In this document: positions 14,706-23,002 of the stretch, piece after piece | How positions within the stretch are numbered: position 1 is the stretch's first letter | Layout: every line of letters starts with the position of its first letter | NCBI RefSeq assembly: GCF_000383575.1 | Contig: NZ_KB911579.1 | Span: 3,008,523 to 3,072,522, forward strand | Source: Salinispora oceanensis | Lineage (GTDB): Bacteria > Actinomycetota > Actinomycetes > Mycobacteriales > Micromonosporaceae | Length of the DNA: 64,000 nt | Direction of reading: 5' to 3' | The notes under the pieces: model-generated | What the model saw: only the letters and a program-made list of their open reading frames with translations | What the model was told of the DNA's origin: nothing | Database searches by the model: none | Translations under genes and position numbers: made by a program

Positions 14706-14742
14706 TTGACGCTACTGTGCATTGAATAGTACTGTCCTTCGT
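14706..14742 (+). promoter_or_regulatory. Leaderless promoter of padR-HAAS pair
   Basis: TTGACG (14706-14711), an 18-base spacer and TACTGT (14730-14735) are followed by seven bases and then the padR ATG. The hexamer TACTGT also occurs at 14713-14718. No ribosome site is present, so the mRNA is predicted to begin at the start codon. Autoregulation by PadR here is inference. Confidence 0.55.
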
Positions 14743-15075
14743 ATGGACACCACACAGCTCTTGAAGGGCGTGCTGGACCTGGCTGTCCTCGCGGTGCTTC
14801 GGGAAGAGGACGGCTACGGCTACGACATCCTGCGTCGCCTGCGCGACGCCGGCCTGACCGAGGTGGGCGACGCCTCCGTCTACGGCACGTTGCGGCGCCT
14901 CTTCGCGGCGGGGCTGCTCACCACGTACGTGGTGCCCAGCGAATCCGGGCCGCACCGCAAGTACTACTCGCTGAACGCCGCCGGCCGCGACCAAATCGCG
15001 CGCTCCGGCAAGCGCTGGCGCTCATTCGCCAGCACCATGGACACGCTGCTCGACGATCGGGGGAGGGCGGCATGA
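14743..15075 (+). CDS. PadR-family transcriptional regulator
   Basis: A 110-residue winged-helix regulator with the PadR pattern: LLKGVLDLAVLAVLREEDGY, GYDILRRLRDAG, SVYGTLRRLFAAGLL and HRKYYSLNAAGR. The family usually represses adjacent membrane-protein genes in response to small molecules or envelope stress. The ATG at 14743 fits the domain start; the upstream in-frame TTG at 14722 would precede the predicted transcription start. Its stop overlaps the start of the following HAAS gene by four bases, a classic PadR / HAAS two-gene unit. Confidence 0.9.
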   Translation: MDTTQLLKGVLDLAVLAVLREEDGYGYDILRRLRDAGLTEVGDASVYGTLRRLFAAGLLTTYVVPSESGPHRKYYSLNAAGRDQIARSGKRWRSFASTMDTLLDDRGRAA

Positions 15076-16142
15076 CCGTCACTGAGCAGGAGATAGCCGA
15101 CTACGTCGCCCGGGTTCGCGGCGCCCTGACCGACCTGCCGCCAGCGGTCCGCGACGAGCTGACCGAAGACCTGCCGGAGCACCTCGCCGTGGTGGCTGCC
15201 GAGTCCGACGGAACGCTGGTGGAACGGCTCGGTGAGCCGGAGGCGTACGCCGTTGAGCTGCGGATCGCCGCCGGATTCGGAGCCGGTCGCCGGTCGGCGA
15301 CCGGAGAGCTGACTGCCTTTGTGGACCGGTTCCGTGCCCGGCTGAACACGCTCGACCGGCAACTCGGCCCACCCCTCGGGTACCCGACGGTGCGCGCCTT
15401 CCTGCACCTACTCGCCCCGGGTTGGTGGGTGCTGCGCGGCTATCTCGCGGCGATGCTGCTGGCGGCCGTGCTCAGCACCGGTCTCAATGGCGGAATTGGG
15501 CTACTACCCAGGTTCGGCGGCCACCTGTCGCTTGGCCTGATGATCCTGACGGGCCTGGTCATCGCCTCGGTCATGCTCGGTCGCCGGCACCGCGGGTCGC
15601 GAATCTGGTCGGGACGGCTGCTGGTCCTCGGTAATCTGGTGCTCGTCTGTTTCGGGCTGGCGGCGCTGGTTTACCTGGAGGATCGGCGCGGTGCGGGTGA
15701 CTACTACGCTCCGATCTCGGTCGACAGTCGGTACGACCACATCAGCGACGTCTTCGTCTATGACACCGAGGGTCAGCTGGTGGACTACGCGCGGCTGTTC
15801 GACCAGAACGGCGATCCGATCCGGCTCGGCTACCCGGACTGCGATGACATGCGGGACGTGATCAGCCGGGATGAGATCGATAGCGCCAACCCGCTGCTGC
15901 GTGGCTACCCGTACTGCCCGGAGGCGGCACCGTTCGGGCCGCGGCCCACAGCTGACGCGTCCCCGCCGGCCCTCCCCGCTCCACCCGGAACGGTCCAACC
16001 GGACTCGGCTGTCCCGCCAACCGTGCCGGAGAGCGCAGCAACCACACCGGAGGCCCCGTCGCCCGCAACGGAGACCGCACCGACCACGCCGGAGATCCCG
16101 CCGACATCCGCGCCCGCGCCGGGTGTCGCGCCCACTGGCTGA
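15072..16142 (+). CDS. HAAS-domain membrane protein
   Basis: A 356-residue membrane protein. The N-terminal 100 residues form a HAAS-like helical domain (EIADYVARVRGALTDLPP, EDLPEHLAVVAAE, LGEPEAYAVELR), which typically pairs with PadR regulators. Three or four hydrophobic helices follow at about residues 113-215, then an extracytoplasmic domain with three cysteines, and a tail of about 70 residues rich in Pro, Ala and Thr that looks like a cell-wall-spanning linker. It overlaps padR by ATGA, implying translational coupling. The function is unknown; a membrane sensor or partner of the regulator is the usual guess. Confidence 0.82.
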   Translation: MTVTEQEIADYVARVRGALTDLPPAVRDELTEDLPEHLAVVAAESDGTLVERLGEPEAYAVELRIAAGFGAGRRSATGELTAFVDRFRARLNTLDRQLGPPLGYPTVRAFLHLLAPGWWVLRGYLAAMLLAAVLSTGLNGGIGLLPRFGGHLSLGLMILTGLVIASVMLGRRHRGSRIWSGRLLVLGNLVLVCFGLAALVYLEDRRGAGDYYAPISVDSRYDHISDVFVYDTEGQLVDYARLFDQNGDPIRLGYPDCDDMRDVISRDEIDSANPLLRGYPYCPEAAPFGPRPTADASPPALPAPPGTVQPDSAVPPTVPESAATTPEAPSPATETAPTTPEIPPTSAPAPGVAPTG

Positions 16143-16161
16143 GCGCTCTGGGAAGCGGCGA

Positions 16162-16199
16162 CGCCCGTTTTAGGGCGATAAGTCGCATTTAGTAGCGAC
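16162..16199. terminator. Two small hairpins after the HAAS gene
   Basis: CGCCC/GGGCG (16162-16166 and 16173-16177, loop gtttta) is followed by GTCGC/GCGAC (16182-16186 and 16195-16199). Each stem is only 5 bp. They lie 20-57 bases after the HAAS stop in a locally AT-richer segment and are plausible but weak terminator elements. Confidence 0.35.
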
Positions 16200-16293
16200 G
16201 GAAGTGACCGAAAGGATGAGGCCGCGGGGCATTAAGCGAGTTGTTGATCGTTTACGGTTTCCTCCGCACTATTAACCCCTGGAAGGAAAATCC

Positions 16294-16785
16294 GTGCCGG
16301 AGCAGGTCGTACCCCCCGCCAACCCCGACGTCCCGCAGCCGGCGGGCATGCAGCCGCCCACCGGTGTGCCCCAGGCCGGCGCCCCAGCCCCAGAGCCGGC
16401 TCGGAAGTCCGGTCGCAAGAAGGTCTTCGGCATCGTCGGCGCGATCGTCGCGTTCCTGGTGGTCGCGGGCCTCAAGTTCGGCCTCGGCGCGGTGCTCGGT
16501 GGGACAGACGAGACCGCGGAAGCCAAGGCTGGTGACTGCATCGCCGAACTACCCGCGACTATCGGCGAGGAGCTGGAGGAGGTCGACGGAGGCAAGGTCG
16601 TCGACTGTGCCTCGGCTGAGGCGACGTACAAGGTGGTCGGTCGAGTCGAGGATCAGACCGAGGAGCAGGCCAAGTCCGGCGAAGCGTGTGACCAGTACTT
16701 CCAGGAGAACGAGGAGTACTACATCTTCAGCAACATCACTCCGGGCAAGACGGGCTATCTGCTCTGCCTGACCACCAACTCCTGA
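16294..16785 (+). CDS. LppU/SCO3897-like membrane-anchored protein
   Basis: A 163-residue protein with a Pro/Ala-rich cytoplasmic N-terminus, one membrane helix near residues 45-70 (GIVGAIVAFLVVAGLKFGL) and a small extracytoplasmic domain. That domain has four cysteines in the contexts AGDCIAE, VVDCASAEATYKVVGRV, GEACDQYF and YLLCLT, consistent with two disulfides. The pattern matches the LppU/SCO3897 group of actinobacterial secreted proteins, whose role is unknown. The GTG start is preceded by GGAAGGAA at good spacing. A very strong terminator follows at 16799. Confidence 0.8.
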   Translation: MPEQVVPPANPDVPQPAGMQPPTGVPQAGAPAPEPARKSGRKKVFGIVGAIVAFLVVAGLKFGLGAVLGGTDETAEAKAGDCIAELPATIGEELEEVDGGKVVDCASAEATYKVVGRVEDQTEEQAKSGEACDQYFQENEEYYIFSNITPGKTGYLLCLTTNS

Positions 16786-16798
16786 GCGGCGTACGGGA

Positions 16799-16844
16799 GT
16801 ACGGCGACGGCGGCGCGGTTTCAACCGCGCCGCCGTCGCCGTAC
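16799..16844. terminator. Strong intrinsic terminator-type hairpin
   Basis: A perfect 22-bp inverted repeat (16799-16820 with 16823-16844) has a 2-base loop and almost pure GC content. It lies 13 bases after the LppU-like gene. There is no T tract, as is common in actinomycete terminators. Confidence 0.85.
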
Positions 16845-16984
16845 CTGGGTCATCGATCGGTGTCCGGGAGGTGAACGCCACTTCTCCGGCGTCTTCCCGG
16901 GGGCTCGCCTGGCGTGGCAGGCTACCGGCACGTAGGACCACTGGGCGACCAGCCAACGATGACTGACCGCTAGGAGGACGGCCG

Positions 16985-17671
16985 ATGGGCGACATGGTGA
17001 CGTACCGGTGCAACGGTGGTACGGGCGGGGGGTATCTCGTGGTGCCGCCCGGCGGTACGGCCAGCCCGGCGGTCATTGTGATCCAGGACTGGTGGGGCCT
17101 GGCATCGCACGTTCGAGCGGTCGTTGACCGCTTCGCTGAGGCCGGCTTCGTCGCCCTCGCCCCGGACCTGCGGCGTGGCGGTCCGGCCAACAAGCCGGAG
17201 GAACCCCGGCAACTGCTCAACAGCGGGCAGTTGGACGCCGCCGCGGCGAATGTGGCCGCCGCGGCCGACTACCTCGCGGGTCGGCCGGAGGTCGCCGGCA
17301 AGATCGGTTGTGTCGGCTTCTGTGCCGGAGCCAGCCTGGCGCTTTGGTCCGTTGCCCGGACCGAGCGGATCGTGGCGACCTCGGCTTTCTACCCCCGGCT
17401 GCCCGGGGAGGGGATGCGCCCGGAGTGGCCGGAGTACGCGGGCAAGGCCGCCGCCATCCACTGCTGCGAGGCCGACGGCACCTCGGCCGACCCGGGAGTA
17501 CAGTTCGTTCGTCGGGCAATCGAGACCGGCGGCGGCGCCTGTCAGACCTACGACTACCCCGGCACCGCGCACGCCTTCTTCAACGAGGACCGGCCGGAGA
17601 ACTTTGACCAGCGGGCCGCCGCCACGGCGTGGGCCCGCACCCTGGAACTCTTTCGGGCGAAACTTGGCTGA
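16985..17671 (+). CDS. Dienelactone hydrolase family protein
   Basis: A 228-residue alpha/beta hydrolase of the dienelactone hydrolase (carboxymethylenebutenolidase) type. The nucleophile is Cys113 in VGFCAGAS, the expected cysteine-containing elbow, and the catalytic His lies in [11 protein letters not shown] near residue 195. The segment [22 protein letters not shown] near residue 35 is typical. AGGAGG precedes the ATG by nine bases. No aromatic-degradation genes are nearby, so a general esterase or detoxification role is as likely as dienelactone cleavage. The next gene overlaps its 3' end. Confidence 0.9.
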   Translation: MGDMVTYRCNGGTGGGYLVVPPGGTASPAVIVIQDWWGLASHVRAVVDRFAEAGFVALAPDLRRGGPANKPEEPRQLLNSGQLDAAAANVAAAADYLAGRPEVAGKIGCVGFCAGASLALWSVARTERIVATSAFYPRLPGEGMRPEWPEYAGKAAAIHCCEADGTSADPGVQFVRRAIETGGGACQTYDYPGTAHAFFNEDRPENFDQRAAATAWARTLELFRAKLG

Positions 17672-18479
17672 CCACGGATCGACGTATCCCGGCGGAACAC
17701 CCGCCGGGATTCGGCGCGGGCAGCCGGTACGCGCGGATGCCGCCGGCTCGCGTACCGCGGCGCAGGTCGCCGGGGCCGCGGCGGGGGCGACCAGCCTCAC
17801 CGCACTCGACGCGGCGATCAGCGACTGCTTCGCCTGCCCCCGCCTCGTCGAGTGGCGGGAGGAGGTGGCCCGTACTCGACGCGCGGCTTTCCGGGAGCAG
17901 GAGTACTGGGGGCGACCCGTGCCCGGCTTCGGCGACCCGAGGGCCCGCATCGCCCTTCTCGGCCTCGCGCCGGCCGCACACGGCGGCAACCGGACCGGCC
18001 GGGTCTTCACCGGCGACCGTTCCGGCGATGTCCTCTTCGCCGCCCTGCACCGGGCCGGGCTGGCCAACCAGGCGACCAGTATCGCCGCCGACGACGGGTT
18101 GGTCCTGCGCCACACCCGGGTCCTCGCGGCAGTGCGCTGCGCGCCTCCGGCCAACAAGCCCACCCCGGGCGAGCGTGACACCTGCCAGCCGTGGCTGCAC
18201 CGCGAAGTCGCGTTGCTCCGGCCGAACCTGCGGGTTGTGGTCGCGCTGGGCGCCTTCGCCTGGGCCGCGTGGTGGCCGACGCTGCACCGGGTCTACGGGA
18301 TGCCCCCGCCCAGCCCGCGACCCGCTTTCACGCATGGGGCACACTGGTCCGGGAGCGCCGCACCGGATCTGCTCGGCTGCTACCACGTCAGCCAGCAGAA
18401 CACTTTTACCGGGCGGCTGACACCAGGGATGCTGGACGACGTGTTCGCCCGGGCGAAGCGACTGGCCGGGGTGGAGTGA
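17664..18479 (+). CDS. Family 5 uracil-DNA glycosylase (UdgB type)
   Basis: A repair enzyme that removes uracil, and in this family also hypoxanthine, from DNA. The 271-residue protein has the Fe-S cysteine pair DCFACPRL, a second pair in [12 protein letters not shown] and RDTCQPW, motif [20 protein letters not shown] and the C-terminal motif [12 protein letters not shown]. Motif A has Ala rather than Asp at the catalytic position, which is the family 5 pattern. The only start consistent with the domain is TTG at 17664, overlapping the end of the hydrolase gene; no ATG or GTG lies before the first Fe-S cysteines. The exact start is therefore uncertain. Confidence 0.88.
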   Translation: MADHGSTYPGGTPAGIRRGQPVRADAAGSRTAAQVAGAAAGATSLTALDAAISDCFACPRLVEWREEVARTRRAAFREQEYWGRPVPGFGDPRARIALLGLAPAAHGGNRTGRVFTGDRSGDVLFAALHRAGLANQATSIAADDGLVLRHTRVLAAVRCAPPANKPTPGERDTCQPWLHREVALLRPNLRVVVALGAFAWAAWWPTLHRVYGMPPPSPRPAFTHGAHWSGSAAPDLLGCYHVSQQNTFTGRLTPGMLDDVFARAKRLAGVE

Positions 18480-18497
18480 GGGCTGCGGGGAACTGGG

Positions 18498-19280
18498 ATG
18501 ACGGACCGGACGCACCGATCCGCACCCTTGGTTCCCGCCGATAGCGGTTTCCTGCGCCGGTGGTGGCCGGTCGCAGCGGTGCTGCTCCTGTTGGCCGCCG
18601 CTACCGCCGCAGCCGCCCACTCGTCACTCGGGGCGAGCCGCATCCCGCCCGCGGCCGAACAACTGCCATTCGTCCCGGAGTACCCGACGGCCGAGCCGCT
18701 CGAATCGATCCCGGTGGAGCCACGCGACGCGGGTGAGCTGACCAGCCAACAGCGTCCCGACTGGTGGCGAACCGCGCTCCTTGCGCTGCTCGGGGTGGCC
18801 GGGTTGGCCGTCGCTGGCCTCCTGGTCGGGACGCTCCTACGCAGTGTGCTGCGTCGAAGCACGCGGCGCAGCTCCGAGCGCCGGATCCCGCGTACGGCGG
18901 AAGGCACGGCCCGGGAGGTCGTCGCCGCGCTCGACGCCGGCCTGGTTGACCTCGACGACACCAGCACCGATCCGCGTACGGTGGTTATCGCCTGCTGGGT
19001 TCGCCTGGAGGAGGCCGCCGCCGGTGCCGGGGTCCGCAAACTGGCTGGGGACACTCCCACCGAGCTGGTGGTTCGCCTCCTACAGGGCGATCCGGGCGCC
19101 GGCGTACCCGCGATCGCCAGCGCCGACGTGCTGGCCGAGTTCGCACATGTCTACCGGGAGGCGCGCTACGCTACCCGGCCAGTGGACGAGCGTACCCGGG
19201 ACCAGGCTCGGGCCGCGTTGCGCCGGCTCCGTGGGGAGCTGACCGCTCTGGCCGGCACGAGCGGGAAGGAGCCGGCGTGA
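18498..19280 (+). CDS. DUF4129 membrane protein of MoxR operon
   Basis: A 260-residue protein with two membrane helices (about residues 25-42 and 92-112) separated by an extracytoplasmic loop, then a cytoplasmic DUF4129 domain. The domain is marked by EGTAREVVAALDAGLVDLDD, CWVRLEEAAAGAGV, TPTELVVRLL and FAHVYREARYAT. DUF4129 proteins are commonly encoded with MoxR ATPases and DUF58 proteins, as here. The gene starts 18 bases after the uracil-DNA glycosylase, so the glycosylase may be co-transcribed. The molecular function is unknown; an accessory of a MoxR-driven envelope complex is the usual inference. Confidence 0.85.
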   Translation: MTDRTHRSAPLVPADSGFLRRWWPVAAVLLLLAAATAAAAHSSLGASRIPPAAEQLPFVPEYPTAEPLESIPVEPRDAGELTSQQRPDWWRTALLALLGVAGLAVAGLLVGTLLRSVLRRSTRRSSERRIPRTAEGTAREVVAALDAGLVDLDDTSTDPRTVVIACWVRLEEAAAGAGVRKLAGDTPTELVVRLLQGDPGAGVPAIASADVLAEFAHVYREARYATRPVDERTRDQARAALRRLRGELTALAGTSGKEPA

Positions 19281-19320
19281 CCAACCGACGGCTCCGGACC
19301 CGGTACGAGGAGGTGTCACG

Positions 19321-19920
19321 GTGAGTGGCACCAGCATCGACGACCTGCTCAGCGCCGAGGAGGAGCGGAGGCCGCAGCGGAGCCCGCACCGGGATTCGGC
19401 TCGCGGCGGACCGCTGCGCCTGTTGCTGCGTAATCTTGCTGGCGCCGCGGCCGTGGTGGTCGTTGTGGTTGCCGGTCTACGCGCGGCCGGGCTCCAGATG
19501 TCGCTCCCGGTATTGGTCGCTGCCGTACTCGCGCTCTTCGTGGTACGCCAGGTTGTCCGAGCGCTCCGTCCACCACCTGCGTCGCCTCCCGTCCACCTGG
19601 CCCTGCACGACCCGGCCGAGCTCCACGCGAGTGGTGGCGACCAACACGACGCGCTGCGCGCGGCGATCAACAGCTGGGAGAATCCGCTGGGCTGGGCGGC
19701 CAACCGGGCGGAGCGATTCAACGGGACCATCCTGCCCCGACTCGGGGAGTTGGCCGACGAACGGATCCGGCTACGGCACGGGGTGACCCGCGGGTCGGAC
19801 CCCGCCCGCGCCCGCGTACTGCTCGGTGATCGGCTTTCGACCTTCCTGGAGCACCCGCCTCGCCGCCCGCCGCCACCCCGCGAGCTCGCGGCGATCGTCG
19901 CCGAACTGGAGAAACTGTGA
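19321..19920 (+). CDS. Conserved membrane protein of MoxR operon, function unknown
   Basis: I do not recognise a named family. The 199-residue protein has a charged N-terminus, two hydrophobic helices near residues 38-75 and a cytoplasmic helical C-terminus (AALRAAINSWENPLGWAANR, TILPRLGELADERIRLRHG) ending in a proline-rich stretch and ELAAIVAELEKL. It sits between the DUF4129 and MoxR genes and overlaps the latter by four bases (GTGA), so it is probably a component of the same membrane system. AGGAGG lies about seven bases before the GTG. Confidence 0.75.
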   Translation: MSGTSIDDLLSAEEERRPQRSPHRDSARGGPLRLLLRNLAGAAAVVVVVVAGLRAAGLQMSLPVLVAAVLALFVVRQVVRALRPPPASPPVHLALHDPAELHASGGDQHDALRAAINSWENPLGWAANRAERFNGTILPRLGELADERIRLRHGVTRGSDPARARVLLGDRLSTFLEHPPRRPPPPRELAAIVAELEKL

Positions 19921-20927
19921 TGAACGACGTGGACCGGAAGCTACCCGCCACGGAGGTCGGCCACCTTGCCCACGCGGTGTTGGACGCGGTCGGTGAGGTT
20001 GTGGTCGGGAAGCGGGAGGCGCTGGAGCTGGTCCTCGCCGGGATTCTGGCCGGCGGGCACGTGTTGCTCGAAGACCTACCCGGGCTGGGTAAGACGTTGA
20101 CTGCCCGGTCCTTCGCCCAGGCCCTCGGACTCGACTTCCGGCGCCTCCAGTTCACTCCGGACCTGCTGCCCGCCGACGTCACCGGCTCTTTCCTCTACAA
20201 CCAGCGCAGTGGGGACTTCGCGTTCCGCGCCGGGCCGGTCTTCACCAACCTGCTCCTCGCCGACGAGATCAACCGCACGCCGCCGAAGACCCAGTCCGCG
20301 CTGCTGGAGGCGATGCAGGAGAAGCAGGTCTCGGTGGAGGGCGTCACCTACCGGCTCGACGAGCCGTTCCATGTGCTCGCGACCGCCAACCCGGTCGAGT
20401 ACGAGGGCACGTACCCGTTGCCCGAGGCCCAGCTGGACCGCTTTCTGCTGCGGGTCTCCTTCGGCTATCCCGAGCCCGGCGAGGAGTGGGAGGTGCTGCG
20501 CCGCCGGATTTCCCGCCGTCGTGAGGAGGCGGAGATCAAGCCGGTGGTGAACGCCGCGACCCTGCGCGCGATGCAGGCCGCGCTGGAGGACGTGGTGGTG
20601 GAGGACTCGATCGGTCAATACCTGGTCGCGCTTACCGGGGCTACCCGGGAGCACCCCTCGGTGCTGGTCGGTGCCTCCCCGCGTGGCTCGCTGGCGTTGC
20701 TGCTGCTGGCCCGGGTCCGCGCGGTGATGGCCGGGCGGGACTACGTGGTGCCGGAGGATGTCAAGGAGGTGGCGGTGCCGGCGCTGGCACACCGGATCAC
20801 GCTCCGCCCGGAGCTGTGGCTGCGTCGGGTCGCTCCGGCGGTCGTTGTTGACGAGGTGCTGGCGGACACCCCGGCTCCGGCCAGCGGTGCGCTGCCCAGC
20901 TACGCCACCGGCCTGCCCGTCCGCTGA
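19917..20927 (+). CDS. MoxR-family AAA+ ATPase
   Basis: MoxR ATPases act as chaperone-like remodelers that assemble or activate partner proteins. The 336-residue protein has Walker A in LEDLPGLGKTLTARSFAQ near residue 55, the Walker B and sensor region LLLADEINRTPPKTQSALLEAM near residue 112, the arginine-containing YPLPEAQLDRFLLRV near residue 170 and the C-terminal lid. The start is either GTG 19917 or ATG 19920; both overlap the upstream stop. The DUF58 gene begins inside its stop codon, so this is a tightly coupled operon. Confidence 0.95.
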   Translation: MMNDVDRKLPATEVGHLAHAVLDAVGEVVVGKREALELVLAGILAGGHVLLEDLPGLGKTLTARSFAQALGLDFRRLQFTPDLLPADVTGSFLYNQRSGDFAFRAGPVFTNLLLADEINRTPPKTQSALLEAMQEKQVSVEGVTYRLDEPFHVLATANPVEYEGTYPLPEAQLDRFLLRVSFGYPEPGEEWEVLRRRISRRREEAEIKPVVNAATLRAMQAALEDVVVEDSIGQYLVALTGATREHPSVLVGASPRGSLALLLLARVRAVMAGRDYVVPEDVKEVAVPALAHRITLRPELWLRRVAPAVVVDEVLADTPAPASGALPSYATGLPVR

Positions 20928-22315
20928 TGACCTCGTCCACCGCGCCGTCACCGCCGGAGCGAACCGGTGGCTGGACGCCGACCTGGGCGTTCGGCCGGGC
21001 GGTGCTCCTGACCGGTCTGCTCCTGATCGCCGGCGTGCTGTTCGGGCGGGTTGACCTGGTCGTGTTGGCCGCCCCGTTCGCGATCGGCACCGCGTACGCC
21101 CTGCGCCGTCGGCCCGCCGCGTTGCCGCGGGTCCAGATCGCCGTCGCCGAGGGAAACCTGGTGGAGGGGGGCGAGCTTTCCGGGCAGGTCACCGTCGGTA
21201 ATCCGGAACCGGTCGACTACGACCTCGCGCTGCTGCGGAGCCGAGCGTCGCGTTGGTTGCGGGTCGACCGGGTGAGCATCGCCGGTACGGCGGCGACCGC
21301 CGCATCGCACGGCGGGCAGTCGGTCGTTGACCGTCCCTTGGCGAGCTCCTTGCCGGCTGGTGCCCTGGTCGAGGTGGACCTCGTCGGTACCGTTCGTCGC
21401 TGGGGACGACATCCGCTGGGACCCGTCGGCGTTCAGGCCTGCGCCGCGCTCGGACTACTGGTCTCCCGCACGGTGGTGGCCGAGGCGGTCTCGGTCAGTA
21501 CCTACCCGGTGACCGATCCCTTCGACGCGGTGGAGGCGATGCCCCGCGCGGCGGGCCTGGTCGGCGCGCACCATTCGCGCCGCCCCGGCGAAGGCGGTGA
21601 GCTGGCCGGCGTACGGGTCTTCGGCCCCGGTGACCGGCTGCGTCGGGTGGACTGGCGGGTCTCGCTGCGGGCCCGGCAGTTGCACGTCGCGGCCACCCTC
21701 TCCGACCGGGACGCCGAGGTGGTACTGCTGCTCGACGTGCTCGCCGAGGCGGGCCGCTCCGGCGGTGCCGGGGGCACTGCCTCGGTGCTGGACACGACGG
21801 TTCGGGCCGCTGCGGCGATCGCGGAGCACTACCTGCACCGGGGGGACCGGGTGTCGATGCTGGAGTACGGTCCGGCGGGCCGCCGGCTGCGTCCGGCCAC
21901 CGGCCGTCGCCACTACCTGATGGTGCTGGAGTGGTTGCTCGACGTACATCCCCAGTCCTCCCCACACGAGCTGTACGACTCGGTCTTCGGAGCGCAGCTG
22001 CTCTCCTCGGATGCGTTGGTGGTGGTGCTCACGCCGTTGTTGGACGAACGATCCGCCCAGATGCTGGCCCGCCTGGCCTGGTCGGGGCGCTTCGTCGTGG
22101 CGGTGGACACGCTCCCCGCTGATTTGGCTCCGTCGCGGGAGCGGCGTTGGTCGGAGGCGGCGCACCGGTTGTGGCGGCTTGATCGGGACACGATGCTGCG
22201 CCAGTTGCGGGAGCACGGCGTGCCGGTGGTGCGGTGGGCCGGCGCGGGCAGCTTGGATGAGGTGCTGCGGGACGTGGCCCGGCTGGCGGCTGCGCCGAGA
22301 GCGGGGGCCCGGTGA
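20927..22315 (+). CDS. DUF58 protein (MoxR partner)
   Basis: A 462-residue membrane-associated protein. Two hydrophobic helices near residues 23-60 are followed by a beta-rich region and the DUF58 signature (EGGELAGVRVFGPGDRLRRV near residue 223, then DWRVSLRARQLHV). The C-terminal part resembles a von Willebrand A fold: VVLLLDV near residue 265 and VVVVLTPLLDE near residue 365. DUF58 proteins are typical MoxR partners. The ATG overlaps the MoxR stop (TGATG). The role, perhaps in envelope maturation or stress, is inferred only from gene association. Confidence 0.92.
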   Translation: MTSSTAPSPPERTGGWTPTWAFGRAVLLTGLLLIAGVLFGRVDLVVLAAPFAIGTAYALRRRPAALPRVQIAVAEGNLVEGGELSGQVTVGNPEPVDYDLALLRSRASRWLRVDRVSIAGTAATAASHGGQSVVDRPLASSLPAGALVEVDLVGTVRRWGRHPLGPVGVQACAALGLLVSRTVVAEAVSVSTYPVTDPFDAVEAMPRAAGLVGAHHSRRPGEGGELAGVRVFGPGDRLRRVDWRVSLRARQLHVAATLSDRDAEVVLLLDVLAEAGRSGGAGGTASVLDTTVRAAAAIAEHYLHRGDRVSMLEYGPAGRRLRPATGRRHYLMVLEWLLDVHPQSSPHELYDSVFGAQLLSSDALVVVLTPLLDERSAQMLARLAWSGRFVVAVDTLPADLAPSRERRWSEAAHRLWRLDRDTMLRQLREHGVPVVRWAGAGSLDEVLRDVARLAAAPRAGAR

Positions 22316-22346
22316 GCCGGCTGACCCGGGCCGAGGGCGGGCCGCG

Positions 22347-22904
22347 ATGAGCGCCGTGGTCACCCGGATCCACGCGGCCCGACGCGCGATGACCCGGATC
22401 ACGCTGCTGCCGTTGCTGCTCCGGGCGGGCATTTTCCTCAGTGCGCTGGTCGGGCTGGTGCTCGCGTTTCCGGTGGAGGTCCTGCGGGGCCAGCTGCTGG
22501 TGGCGCCGGTGGTGGCGCTGTTGCCGGCGGTGGGGCCACGGCGGATCTGGCCGACCGTTGTCGCCCTGCTGACCGTGGGCGGATGGGTGTTGGCCATTGA
22601 TGGCTACGGTCGGCCGGTCGCGCTCTGGCGGTTGCTCGCCGTGGCGGCGGCGCTCTATCTCAGCCACACCCTCTGCGCGCTCGTGGCCGTGTTGCCATAC
22701 GACGCGGTGGTGGATCCGGTCCTGGTTCTGCGCTGGCTGCTGCGGGCGGTCGCCGTGCTGCTCGGCACGGCGGTGCTGGGCGTGCTCCTGGTTGAGCTGG
22801 CTGGGCTCGGCGGAGAGCAGGGATTACAGGTGGTGACGGTGGCCGGGCTGGTGGTAGCGGTACTGGTGACTGTGTTCTTGGGATGGCTACTCCGTCGACG
22901 CTGA
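22347..22904 (+). CDS. Polytopic membrane protein, last gene of the MoxR operon, with a TTA codon
   Basis: A 185-residue hydrophobic protein with five or six predicted membrane helices (for example LLPLLLRAGIFLSALVGLVL and VAVLVTVFLGWLL). I recognise no domain. It starts 31 bases after the DUF58 stop and closes the operon. Leucine at nucleotides 22824-22826 is encoded by TTA, a codon almost absent from the window, so translation may depend on the UAA-anticodon tRNA encoded 1.6 kb downstream. A small CCCCG/CGGGG hairpin lies at 22958-22971. Confidence 0.78.
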   Translation: MSAVVTRIHAARRAMTRITLLPLLLRAGIFLSALVGLVLAFPVEVLRGQLLVAPVVALLPAVGPRRIWPTVVALLTVGGWVLAIDGYGRPVALWRLLAVAAALYLSHTLCALVAVLPYDAVVDPVLVLRWLLRAVAVLLGTAVLGVLLVELAGLGGEQGLQVVTVAGLVVAVLVTVFLGWLLRRR

Positions 22905-22957
22905 GGGTGGTATGTCCGGCTTAGGTGGGGTCAGGACTTGTGTTCAGTCACAACGGC

Positions 22958-22971
22958 CCCCGTAGCCGGGG
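22958..22971. terminator. Small hairpin after the MoxR operon
   Basis: CCCCG and CGGGG pair around a 4-base loop about 54 bases after the last operon stop and are followed by atttc. The stem is short, so termination strength is uncertain. Confidence 0.35.
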
Positions 22972-23002
22972 ATTTCGCTGGGTCGCCGCGGAAGATAGAG
23001 GC

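Noticed and set aside
16215-16274. Short cationic ORF with a TTA codon before the LppU-like gene
   Set aside because: About 19 codons with a badly spaced ribosome site; nothing else supports it. Not counted among the TTA genes.
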